Assembly: GCA_047967505.1 (NCBI GenBank)
Contig: CM106538.1
Source of the DNA: Dipteris shenzhenensis
Lineage: Eukaryota > Polypodiophyta > Polypodiopsida > Gleicheniales
DNA: 64,000 nucleotides
Direction: 5' to 3' (one strand)
The stretch's first letter is position 1. The number at the start of each line of letters is the position of its first letter. Below the pieces are notes generated by a model that was not told the DNA's origin, searched no databases, and saw nothing but the letters and a program-made list of their open reading frames with translations. Below, one piece after another: positions 54,487-64,000 of the stretch. A program made the translations under genes and the position numbers.

Positions 54487-55300
54487 TGAGAAGTGCTGCG
54501 GATCTGGACAGAAATGGATAGAGAGAGCGCACCTCACACACACACTACTGAGAAGGAAAGCAAGGGATCTCAGGACAAAACCCCCAAGAACGGTGGGGAA
54601 AACCTCTGCTATAGATAGGCATCAATGCTCCACACTGAGATACCACCAAGTGAGGGAAGGGGGGCCTATATATAGGCAGCCTCCCCCTCCCTAGTCAGTT
54701 GCACATGGGGGCCAACCCCCTGCTGTAGGGACCGACCAGCCAGCAAGGTGGGCTGACCCACCTCCTTTAAAGCCGACCTCACCCTCCAGCCTACAAGGGC
54801 TGCTAAACAGCCCTATAAAGGGCTCCCCCTCTGCCCGTAGGTGAGCCGACTGAGGCGCCTCAGCAACCTGCCCTATAAGAGGGTTTCCATGCAGCCTATG
54901 GAGGCTGAACCCCTGCCCCTCTGACCGACAGAGCTGCTCCAAGAGGGCCGATCCCCTCCAGCCCTCTAACAGACTGCCACGCAGCCAAATAGAGGTGCCT
55001 GAACCCCCTGCCTATGGGCCAACCAACAGGGCAAAGTGGCAACCAACAGATTGGGCCACCTCAGCCTCCAGGGGCAGCTACAAACGCCCTCAACACTGCT
55101 CAGCAAAGTGCACCACAGCAGGGGCTGACCCATGGTACCCACCAAGCCTAGATGGACCCACAATGGGCAGATCTGCCCTACCCTACTCTACCCTCACTGG
55201 GGGTGGGCGTACCCACAACAAAGGCCCTCACTCAGCCTACCCTAACCTCTCATGGGGTGGGCACACTCTACAATGTGACATCAGGAGATGTTGACCTCCA
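54487..55300 (-). repeat. 3' LTR of short copia-type element
   Basis: Aligns with 56428-56653 plus 62178-62808. On the minus strand it is preceded by 'gagagggggtga' (polypurine tract) and begins TGGAGGTCAACATC. Very C-rich. A 'tatatata' stretch lies near 54666 in the minus-strand promoter position. Confidence 0.75.
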
Positions 55301-55405
55301 TCACCCCCTCTCAGCTCCTGGATGGAACATGATCGACAGGGAGCTAGGCGTGCCGCTGGAACAACTGGAGGAATCCCTCGTGTGATGTGAAGACCGCCAC
55401 AGGTA

Positions 55406-56072
55406 CTATCGAAGAAGCCCCCTCTTGGCACGAACCGTCTTAGCACGATCACTGGAAACCTGGTATTGTTGCTTCCAGGCCATAGGTGCTAGGTATACTC
55501 CTCTGGTCTGGTACTGGTACAATGATCCATCTGGTCCAATTGGTACAACAATCCAACTGATAGTGCCTTCGATGCAAGGTCTGCTTCCGTGCATGGGCAC
55601 CTGTATCTCAAAGCTTTACAGCCCCCAAGTCCAAACTGTACATTGCTCCCACATCGATAAAGGCTTCTTGGGATCCAGCAATCTCATCTGGACTTCCAGG
55701 GAGACCCTCTTCATGGGAGAGGTTCGATTGTACAAGGATGCCAAATGTTCCCAGATACTCTTGGCCACTGTCATATGCTTTACGTGATTAATCACATGAG
55801 GAGTACAGTTAAGAAATATAAACGACCTTCCCCTTGCATTGACACAATCCCATAGTTGTGACAGGGTCTCGGACTCCTTTTGCTGTAGGATCCCTAGGCT
55901 GGATGCAAGGGGATTAGGCCTGTTAACTCCTACCAAAATGAAGTTTGCTAGATCATACTACTGTAGCACAGACTCCATCATGACCCGCCAGACACCGTAA
56001 TTGAGGCCATCTAATTGATGGTTGATCAGGAAGGTGGGCAAAACCGGGATTTTTTCCTTGCTCTCTGCCATC
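55406..56072 (-). pseudogene. Gag-like remnant in the short element
   Basis: From ATG at 56072 the start reads MAESKEKIPV, then after a one-base shift in a T run LPTFLINHQLDGLNYGVW, the 'LDGxNYxxW' start of copia gag. A TAG at 55960-55958 sits in LQ*YDLANF. It continues to 55616 with SQLWDCVNARGRSFIFLNC, SIWEHLASLYNRTSPMKRVS and VQMRLLDPKK, the UBN2-type gag pattern. Beyond 55616 the sequence no longer looks like gag. Not functional as it stands. Confidence 0.55.
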
Positions 56073-56412
56073 TCAGCCAGGGTACACATGTCGGAGGGAG
56101 GAGAGAATCGAAATGAAAGAGAGTGGATGGGAAAGGAGGTAGAGAAGAAGAGTGATAGAAAAAGGAGAGGAGAAGACTGAAGAAGATGATGAAGAGGCTT
56201 GGTGCCTGTGTACCTTCACACCTTCGCTGTCCCGACCCTTGAGAACTCCTTTCGAATCTGAAACACCCTTCAAAGAACGCCTAAATTGGCACCCGTACGG
56301 TCCACACCTCTGCACACTCCTCACAAAACACCTCCGAACAGCAGCCCTAAACCTCCTCTCATTTTGCTGGCTCAACACTCCCTCCACTCCTCCTCGGTCT
56401 CTAGCCAACCGT

Positions 56413-56425
56413 GGCTCTGATACCA
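56413..56425 (-). promoter_or_regulatory. Primer binding site of the short element
   Basis: TGGTATCAGAGCC on the minus strand, two bases from the LTR start at 56428. Same initiator-Met primer site as the full-length copia element. Confidence 0.8.
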
Positions 56426-56427
56426 TG

Positions 56428-56653
56428 TGAGAATTGCAGCGGATCTGGACATAAATGGAGAGAGAGAGAACACACCTCGCACACACAACTGAGAAGGAAA
56501 GGAGAAAGCACAAGATACTGCAAGGGATCTCAGGACAAAACCCCCAAGAACGGTGGGGAAAACCTTTGCTATAGATAGGCACCAATGCTCCACACTGAAT
56601 TACCAACAAGTGAGGGAAGGGGGGCCTATATATAGGCAGCCTCACCCTCCCTA
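56428..56653 (-). repeat. 5' LTR of short element, inner part
   Basis: Portion of the right LTR left of the copia insertion; continues at 62178. Matches 54487-54700. Confidence 0.75.
56649..56653. repeat. Target-site duplication, left
   Basis: CCCTA directly before the LTR start TGTTGAG. Its partner is at 62173. Confidence 0.9.
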
Positions 56654-57001
56654 TGTTGAGATATCGAGCTCCACTCGCGATATGCCAGGGTGACTGTTGT
56701 GCATTTATGTCATCGACCTGTTAGCTGGAGATGCGGTTGGTACACCGCCCACGAATAATAGCTGGATGACAGCTATCCTTATCTACTCTAGTTTGTGGCT
56801 CAGTTAGTATGCCACCTTAGTTGAGTTTGGTTTGAGACCCACATATAGGGTTCTTCTATTTCTTTGTACTAGAGTTCTTTTGGCTTTCACAACTAAGAAG
56901 AGGAAAACTGTTTTCAGCCTCCACCTTTGTGTGTATTCCCCCATTGTGATTGTGAGAAAGCCTCAAGTGAGACTCCTTCCCTCTCTCCCACAATCTTCAC
57001 A
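56654..57001 (+). repeat. 5' LTR of copia element
   Basis: 348 bp, TGTTGAGATATCGAGC to CAATCTTCACA. Confidence 0.95.
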
Positions 57002-57014
57002 TGGTATCAGAGCC
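57002..57014 (+). promoter_or_regulatory. Primer binding site, initiator Met-tRNA
   Basis: TGGTATCAGAGCC immediately after the 5' LTR. Confidence 0.9.
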
Positions 57015-57494
57015 TTGTTCGTGGTAAGGAGCTCAAGAAAGCAAGCCAAGTTCGTGGTGTCCTGGTAAGAGGACCAGTGTTGCTTTCCTATTTCGAGTTT
57101 GGGAGCAAATCTCTACAGGTAGCACAGCCAGAAGTGCAGGAGTGCACTGTTTCAGATTGAGACGCCCTTCGCGGTGTGGCGAGAGCGCAGTATATGCTTC
57201 GGGGCCCGTTTTGAAGGCGGAAGTTCTTCGCAGGCACTCAGAAAAAGGCCCTGTTTTTGGCTGTGCGACCACTGCGCGGCTAGTCGGTGGAAAGGTGCCG
57301 CAGAAATTGCATCGTATGCCTGTGTGCAGAGATATTGGGAGTTACAGATTCATGCCTGTTGCCTGTTGATGCAAAATCGTCACTAGGAAGTGACTGTGTG
57401 GTGAAATATCACTTTCGTCAGTTTTGCAGATCTGCCCGTGTGAGGCAAAAAGCTGTGTTTTTTGCAGTGACAGAATATTTTGCAGTGTTCTGTA

Positions 57495-59140
57495 ATGGCA
57501 TCTGATTCTCTTTCACAGATTGTCACTGAAAAGCTTGACAAGAACAACTTCCAGGCATGGAAGTTTAGAATGACGAATTTCTTGATGGGAAAAGGCTATT
57601 GGGAATTCATTACAGGAAATGAAGAAGAACCTGTTCTTCCTAATGTTCCTAGTCAATAGGAAATGCAGGCATTCAAAGGATGGCATGAGAGAGCCAGGAA
57701 AGTTATGTACTGGCTGTCTATCAGTATTTCGGACTCCATGATTGTGCATATTCAGGATGCAAATACGCCAAAGGAGGCATGGGATACTTTGGTAAAAATG
57801 TATAGCACAAATACGCAAGCCAGGAAAATGCAACTCAAACAGGAGTTGCACAATGTGTAGAGAGAAAATTTGAGCATAAATGACTACCACATGAAAGTGA
57901 AGAAAATTGCAGATGCACTTGCTTCCATTGGGTCGCCAGTGGATGATGACGATTTGGTTTCTGTGACCTTGAATGGTCTAGGAAAGGATTATGCACAGTT
58001 CCGGACATCCATTGCCATCCGTGAAAACTTTCGTGATTTTGAGGAGTTGATTGCTCTTCTAATTTCTGAAGAGCAGAGAAATGGGAGTGCATCTTCTTCA
58101 GCAGGAACTTCAAAAGAAACTGTCTTCTACTCAAATGCTGGCAGAGGTAGAGGCAGAGGTAGAGGAGGCCGATCTGCAGGCCGTGGTAGAAATCAGAATA
58201 TGCAGCAAACGCAAGAAAACCAGTCCTATGCAGGAGGACGTGGGAACTCTAGAGGCAGGGGGAGCCAAAGAGGCCGTGGTGGATGGCAGAGAGGCCAAAA
58301 TGCAAACAGCAATATTGAATGCTACTATTGTGGCAAAATGGGTCATATGGCTAAGGATTGCTATAAAAAGCAGAATGACATTATGAATGGAAAATTGCAG
58401 CAAGGCAATTATGCATCCTCTAGTAGACAGGGTGATGACAGAAATGAGCATTTGTTTATGGTGCAGCATATGACAAATTCTGTAACAAGTGCAGAAGAAA
58501 GCAATGATGTGTGGTATGTTGACTCGGGTGCGTCAAACCACATGACAGGTCACGCTGAATGGATGCAGGATGCAAGAAAAATGGAAAAATCAGGATTTGT
58601 GGAGACTGGTGATGATACTGCACATCCTATTGTGCAGATTGACAAAATTCCTTTGTCTATGCAGGATGGGAAAAAGAAATACTTGTCTGATGTATTTCAT
58701 GTCCCGAACATCACCAAGAACCTGGTTTCTGTTGGTCAGATGGTTGAGCAGGGCTTGCAGGTCAGATTTAATCCTCATGGATGCTTTGTTGAGGATATGA
58801 AAAATAATGGTCGCTTGATAGCAAAAGGAAAGAAGAAGGACAGGATGTTTACGTTGGATGCAGACATGCCTGAATTGAGTGCAGCAATGTTTGCACATGG
58901 GACCGGTGTAGTTGCAGATATTGATATCTGGCACAAACGCATTGGTCATGTTAATATACAGCGACTTAAATCAATGCAAGCTCAAAATATTGTTGCAGGA
59001 TTGTCAAAATTCAAGGTTGCAGAAATGCACAAGATTTGTGAAGCCTGTCAATTTGGGAAACAGGCAAGGAAACCTTTTCCTAGGCATGTTCAAGAGAGTA
59101 AAAAACCATTGGAATTAATCCACTCTGATGTGTGGACTAC
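57495..59140 (+). pseudogene. Copia gag, protease and integrase N-terminal part
   Basis: ATG at 57495, then FQAWKFRMTNFLMGKGYWEF and EAWDTLVKMYSTN (UBN2 gag). TAG occurs at 57657 and 57858 in otherwise open frame. A Gly/Arg-rich stretch (58135-58300) precedes the zinc knuckle CYYCGKMGHMAKDC near 58320. The protease site WYVDSGASNHM is near 58512. The integrase zinc region has WHKRIGHVN and CEACQFGKQ near 59040. The frame shifts at the A5 run 59141-59145, which has one A more than the truncated sister copy (25807 onward). Confidence 0.9.
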
Positions 59141-59146
59141 AAAAAG

Positions 59147-60600
59147 CTGCATCTATTGGAGGCTGCCACTATTTTGTCACATTTATTGATGACTTCAGCA
59201 GAAAACTGTGGGTGTATTTTATGAAAAAGAAAAGTGAAGTGTTTGGGCACTTCAAAGCCTTCAAAGCTATGGTTGAAAAAGAAACAGGCCTGCAAATAAA
59301 ATGCCTAAGGTCAGATGGAGGGGGAGAGTACCTCTCAAATGAGTTTGCAAGGTTCTTGCAGGAGCATGGTATAAAGCAGCAATATTCATGCAGTCATACC
59401 CCACAGCAAAATGGAATTGCAGAAAGAAAAAACAGGCATATTGGAGAGGTGTCTCGGGCTGTGCTAAATGAAAAAGATCTACCAGATTATTATTGGGCTG
59501 AAGCAGTTGCTACAGCAGTCTATATAATGAACAGGACTCCCACTGCAGCAATACATGGCATGACGCCAGAGGAGATGTATACTGGTAGGAAACCAAATAT
59601 TTCTCATTTGAAGATTTTTGGTTGCATTGCTTATGTCCATGTGCCAGATGAGTTGAGGTCCAAGTTGGATCCAAAAGCTGAGAAGTGCGTCTTTATTGGT
59701 TATTCTCTGCAGCAGAAAGGGTATAGATGCTATAACCCTTCTACACGTAAGTTCACAGTGAGCAGAGATGTTGTTTTTGATGAGATGAGCAGCTGGTATA
59801 AATCAGTAAATGTGATGATTGATGTAGATGCAAAAAATGGTAATGCTGCACAGAATGCACAGCAGCAATCACAAAATATCAGTGGACCTGGAGTGTCCTC
59901 TACCAGTGGTTCACATACTTCGCCATGGATAGGCAGATTGAGATCAGGAGAATCCCCTCAAAGCAATGTAGATAGTGGTACGCAGGTATCACGAAAAGGA
60001 AAAGAGAAGGTAGATCAGCCCATGTTTGATGTGAATGCAGGCCACTCTTATGTGGATGGTGAATCCAGTGGCTCAGAACAGAGCATTGATGATGAGTTGG
60101 GTATTCCTTCTGTTGTTACACTTGGAGTAAGGAAGACCAGGGATGTTTTGAGAGCACCTGGAAGTGAGCCTATTTTGCGCAGGTCTACCAGGGTTAGGTA
60201 TCCTGTGGATAGGCTGAAATATGATGGATTTACAACCATTCACTATGCCTATATGGTCAAAGTGATACAGGAACCAGAACCCACTTCTTTTGAGCAAGCC
60301 ATGGAAAATGAAAAATGGGAGAAAGCCATGGATGAAGAAATGGATGCCTTGGATGCTAATGCTACATGGGAATTGGTGCCTTTGCCTAAAGGCAAGAATG
60401 CAATTGGCTGTAAGTGGGTTTATAAGATCAAGCACAATGCAGATGGTTCTGTGAATAGATACAAGGCAAGATTAGTTGTCAAGGGGTATGCACAGACATA
60501 TGGCATTGATTATGAAGAAACTTTCAGCCCGGTTGCAAGGATGGCAACCGTAAGAGCAGCCATTGCTATGGCTGCATCAAAGGGATGGTCTTTACATTAG
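59147..60600 (+). pseudogene. Copia integrase core and start of RT
   Basis: Integrase core: YFVTFIDDFSRKLWVYF (first Asp), LRSDGGGEYLSNEF (second Asp), QQNGIAERKNRHI (Glu), then WAEAVATAVYIMNRTP and FGCIAYVHVPDELRSKLD. An acidic Ser-rich linker follows, then RT opens with [40 protein letters not shown] and YEETFSPVARM. The open stretch ends at a TAG (60598) where the sister copy has CAG. Confidence 0.9.
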
Positions 60601-61860
60601 ATGGATGTAAAGAATGCCTTCTTGCATGGTGATTTGCAAGAAGAGGTCTTTATGGAGCAGCCAGCAGGTTATGTTCATGCTATTCATCCTGAGTTTGTTT
60701 GCAGGTTGAAGAAAGCCTTGTATGGTTTGAAGCAAGCACCTAGAGCATGGTCTGACAAGATAGGACAATATCTTGTCACTATTGGCTTTCAGATTTCCAA
60801 GGCAGATTTCTCACTCTATGTGAGAAAAACAGAGAAAGGGATTATGCTGCTGGTCATTTATGTTGATGATTTGATCATCACAGGTGATAGTGATGAAGAT
60901 ATCCTTCATGTGAAAATGCTATTGAGGTAGAAGTTTGAGATGAAGGATTTGGGAGAGCTGCGTTATTTCTTGGGCATTGAGGTGATTAGATCACCAAGTG
61001 GGATACAGCTCTTGCAGAGGCAGTATGGATTGGATATGCTGTCCAAATATGGGATGACAGGCTGTAAGCCTATTTCAGTTCCTTTGGAGCAGAATGTGAA
61101 GCTGAGCACAGATGCAGGTGAGCTTCTGGAAGACCCTACTATGTACAGACGCATAGTAGGAAGTTTGATTTACATGACTATTACCAGGCCAGATTTGAGC
61201 TATGCTGTTGGGTTGGTAAGTCAGTTTATGCAGGCTCCAAGGAAACCGCATTTGGATGCGGCTAGACGCATACTCAGGTATGTGAAGTCCACATTGCAGT
61301 ATGGACTATTTTATGAGGCTGGGGTTCAGATACAGTTGCATGGATACACTGATGCTGATTGGGCTGGTAGCATTTCTGATAGACGATCTACGAGTGGATA
61401 TGTGTTCTCTTTTGGGAGTGCTGCAGTCACTTGGAGCAGCAAGAAACAGCCTACAGTTGCCTTGTCGAGCACAGAGGCTGAGTACAGGGGTGCAGCAATG
61501 GCTGCATGTGAGGTAGCTTGGTTGCATAAGCTACTCTATGATATGCATCAGTCTACAGATGGGCCAGTTGTCATTTATTGTGACAACATGAGTAGTATAC
61601 ATTTGGCAAAGAACCCAGTCTTTCATGCCAGAACAAAGCACATTGAGGTGCATTATCACTATGTGCGGGAGAAGGTTTTACTAGCTCTCATTGATCTAGT
61701 TTATGTCAGCACAGAGGATCAGGTAGCTGACATCTTCACGAAAGCATTGGGCGCAGAGAAGCTGCGCAAGTTCAGAGACCTGCTTGGTGTGCAGGAATTG
61801 GGATTGAGCTCGAGGGGGAGTGTTGAGATATCGAGCTCCACTCGCGATATGCCAGGGTGA
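60601..61860 (+). pseudogene. Copia RT catalytic part and RNase H
   Basis: [32 protein letters not shown] and the catalytic [17 protein letters not shown] (both Asp). After a TAG at 60928 (CAG in the sister copy) come MKDLGELRYFLGIEV and SLIYMTITRPDLSY. RNase H: GYTDADWAGSISDRRSTSGY, SSKKQPTVALSSTEAEYRGA, DNMSSIHLAKNP and RTKHIEVHYHYVRE, with the D/E/D residues present. The frame ends at TGA 61858, about 40 bases inside the 3' LTR. Confidence 0.9.
61806..61820 (+). promoter_or_regulatory. Polypurine tract of copia element
   Basis: GAGCTCGAGGGGGAG directly before the 3' LTR. It lies inside the polyprotein reading frame. Confidence 0.85.
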
Positions 61861-62172
61861 TTGTTGTGCATTTATGTCACCGACCTGTTAGCTGGAGATG
61901 CGGTTGGTACACCGCCCACGAATAATAGCTGGATGACAGCTATCCTTATCTACTCTAGTTTGTGGCTCAGTTAGTATGCCACCTTAGTTAGTTGAGTTTG
62001 GTTTGAGACCCACATATAGGGTTCTTCTATTTCTTTGTACTAGAGTTCTTTTGGCTTTCACAACTAAGAAGAGGAAAACTGTTTTCAGCCTCCACCTTTG
62101 TGTGTATTCCCCCATTGTGATTGTGAGAAAGCCTCAAGTGAGACTCCTTCCCTCTCTCCCACAATCTTCACA
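61821..62172 (+). repeat. 3' LTR of copia element
   Basis: 352 bp. It differs from the 5' LTR at two bases (C/T at 61860 and 61880 region) and by an extra TTAG near 61985. Confidence 0.95.
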
Positions 62173-62177
62173 CCCTA
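62173..62177. repeat. Target-site duplication, right
   Basis: CCCTA directly after the LTR end CTTCACA. Removing the element and one copy restores continuity with the sister LTR at 54700. Confidence 0.9.
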
Positions 62178-62808
62178 TTCGGCTGCACAAGGGGGCCGCC
62201 CCCTGCTCTAGGCACTGACGAGTCAGCAAGGTGGGCTGACCCACCTCCTCTAAGGCCTAGCTTACCCACCCTCCAGCCTACAAGGGCTGCTACACAGCCC
62301 TATAAAGGGCTCCCCCTCTGCGCCTAGGTGGGCCAACCGAGGTGCCTCAGCGACCTGCCCTATAAGAGGGTTGCCATGCAGCCTATAGGGGCTGAACCCC
62401 TGCCCCTTTGCCTGAGGAGCTGCTCCAAGACTCCAGCCCTCTAACAGACTGCCACACAGCCAAATAGAGGGGCTGAACCCCCTGCCTATGGGCCAACCAG
62501 CAGGGCAAGGTGACCCACCTCAGCCTATCAAGGCCTCGTAAGGGCAGGTCTGCAGCTCCAGGGGCAACCACAAAGACTCTCAACACTGCTCAGAAAAGTG
62601 CACAACAGCAAGGGCTGACCCATGGCACCCACCAAGCCTAGATGGACCCACAGTGGGGAGATCTGCCCTACCCAAATCTACCCTCCTGGGAGCATGCGCA
62701 CCCACAACAAAGGCCCTCACGCAGCCTACCCTAACCTCTCACGGGGCGGGCACACCCGCAAGCAAGTCCCTCTCTCTACAATGTGACATTAGGAGATGTT
62801 GACCTCCA
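62178..62808 (-). repeat. 5' LTR of short element, outer part
   Basis: Continuation of the LTR after the copia element, matching 54701-55300 and ending GTTGACCTCCA. Confidence 0.75.
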
Positions 62809-63837
62809 ATAAATCCCCCCGCCCCCCTGCCCCCCCGCGACCCAAAACGCTCTCTCTTCCCTTTCCCCTTGCTTTCCGCCCCAAACCAACAGTAACAAAC
62901 TGGTTTGCTTCCTTTTGTGTTCATTATATTTTATTTTATTATTCTTTGTATTATTGTGTGAGGTTCTTTTGAAAACTTGGGTGGGCAACTCCACAAGTAC
63001 TTTGCATTGGTCACTTGTTTCAGAGTGTTCTCTACATTTCTACTACTGTTATATATACATGCATGTGAGCTTTCAACATCTTTGCCATAGTGGTTAGTTC
63101 TGTTTTGTTGCACCATTTGCAGCTGTGATGCCTCTGACCCTGACTATGGTATAGTGTCCAGATCAGTCACCTATAGGGGTGACATGACGATGGGGGCTAG
63201 TATATGTACTAGCGGGAAAGCACACTCTGGCAGGAAACTTAACAAATCCAAAGCGTTGGTCATACGTATTCAGAGAGCTCTTGACGTGGTTGATCCCCTC
63301 AAAACACCCCCCATTTATGATGTTTAGACAGTCAACCTGATGGGGTGGCACGATTCATGGGGCTAGTGCATGACGTGGGTCTTGTTGTGGTTGAGATTGA
63401 CCAGCTCCATAGATCATAGTCTGTTAGATGTAGACCAACTTGCATACGAGATTGACACGGTATTTCTCATTCATTGGTCTTTTGGTCCATCTATATAGCT
63501 GCAAGATCTTCACCAGATTTGGCTTGCGCCTTGGTGTGTTAAAGATACAAGTTACGAGGTAAGGTCAAATGTGACATATGAGCCTTGCTAATCCTAGTGA
63601 CATGATCTTGTGCTCATGCTTAATCTTAAGCATTTAATGGCTATCTAGGTTACGCACTAGGTCTATCACATTGGTATATAGCAATAAATATATGCATGTT
63701 GATCATATAAATCTTGTGAATGTGATCTATCAAGAACAGTGCAAAAGCACACACACTATCAAATGGGTGTGTCCAAGGAGGTCAAAGCTTTAGATTCCAT
63801 GGCATAGAATACACATTATGCATCAGCTCTGACACCA
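62809..63837. other. Stretch between elements, nothing coding recognised
   Basis: C-rich at 62815-62870, then ordinary sequence. If the LTR at the right edge belongs to a minus-strand element, this would be its internal 5' part, but no gag motif was recognised. No malate dehydrogenase exon was found here. Confidence 0.45.
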
Positions 63838-64000
63838 TGTTGTCACCATGAAAATGTGACATCATAACTAAAAGGTGACATCACCATAGAAAGGTGATTC
63901 CAGTCATCAAGGAAAGATAACTAAGCGTCTTCGCGGATCAGAGAAACATATGCATACATCAACAGTGAAAACGAGGAGCTCTTGTATACACTACGGTGAA
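63826..64000 (-). mobile_element. Primer site and LTR start of another retroelement, cut by window edge
   Basis: On the minus strand TGGTGTCAGAGC (63826-63837) resembles the initiator-Met primer site with one change. It abuts sequence starting TGTTGTCACC on +, the form of an LTR end. The rest of the LTR is beyond 64000. Confidence 0.5.

Larger units (their letters stand above)
56654..62172 (+). mobile_element. Full-length young Ty1/copia element
   Basis: 5' LTR 56654-57001 and 3' LTR 61821-62172 differ by two substitutions and one 4-bp insertion. They are flanked by a perfect 5-bp target duplication, CCCTA at 56649-56653 and 62173-62177. Primer site at 57002, polypurine tract at 61806-61820. 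One polyprotein order: gag, protease, integrase, RT, RNase H. Four in-frame TAG codons and one A-run frameshift disable it despite the near-identical LTRs. It lies in intron 4 of malate dehydrogenase, in the sense orientation. Confidence 0.95.
54487..62808 (-). mobile_element. Short non-autonomous copia-type element split by a copia insertion
   Basis: LTRs run TGAGAA..GCAGCGGATCTGG to GTTGACCTCCA on +: left copy 54487-55300 (814 bp), right copy 56428-62808 interrupted by the copia element at 56654-62172. The internal region is only 1.1 kb (55301-56427), with a minus-strand primer site TGGTATCAGAGCC at 56413-56425 and a gag-like remnant but no protease, integrase, RT or RNase H. It is a TRIM/LARD-like element that would need enzymes from an autonomous partner. 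No matching target duplication was seen. Confidence 0.75.

Overview
This window is nuclear DNA from a land plant with a large, retrotransposon-rich genome. A fern or gymnosperm-like genome would fit, but the sequence does not prove which. The only host gene I can support is a mitochondrial-type NAD malate dehydrogenase on the + strand. Its first four exons are at 38138-38347, 38594-38767, 53480-53648 and 53738-53799. They encode the first 205 residues, including every catalytic residue; the remaining exons should lie beyond 64000.

Layout. 1-3400: hairpin-type tandem repeats, a CACTA (En/Spm) transposon end with subterminal palindromes, and a decayed CACTA-type ORF. 3427-5142: a lone LTR fragment. 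5150-7480: degenerate tandem repeats and an LTR-like remnant. 7482-16017: a decayed Ty3/gypsy element on + with two RNase H domains and no integrase. 16018-19450: two truncated Ty1/copia pieces on -. 19451-25340: a second decayed gypsy element on -. 25807-28939: a truncated copia copy on +. 28935-32363: small copia gag, copia RT and LINE RT fragments. 32364-37976: little that can be recognised. 37977-53799: the malate dehydrogenase leader and exons. Intron 3 (14.7 kb) holds a pol-less gypsy remnant and, inserted in its LTR, a nearly complete chromodomain gypsy element (43375-51625). 53800-64000: intron 4, holding a short non-autonomous copia-type element (54487-62808). One of its LTRs was split by a young full-length copia element (56654-62172, target-site duplication CCCTA). 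At the right edge begins the LTR of another element.

How it fits together. The two large introns carry nested insertions whose order can be read directly: gypsy remnant then chromodomain gypsy in intron 3, and short element then copia in intron 4. Nearly all the elements are inactivated. Where two copies of the copia family can be compared, every nonsense TAG in one copy is CAG in the other. This is the signature expected from deamination of methylated cytosine in plant CHG sites. I found no tRNA, rRNA, CRISPR or bacterial-type operon, and no convincing new host system. The most informative observations are the TE-inflated gene, the TAG bias, the nested non-autonomous element and several oddities of retroelement architecture.
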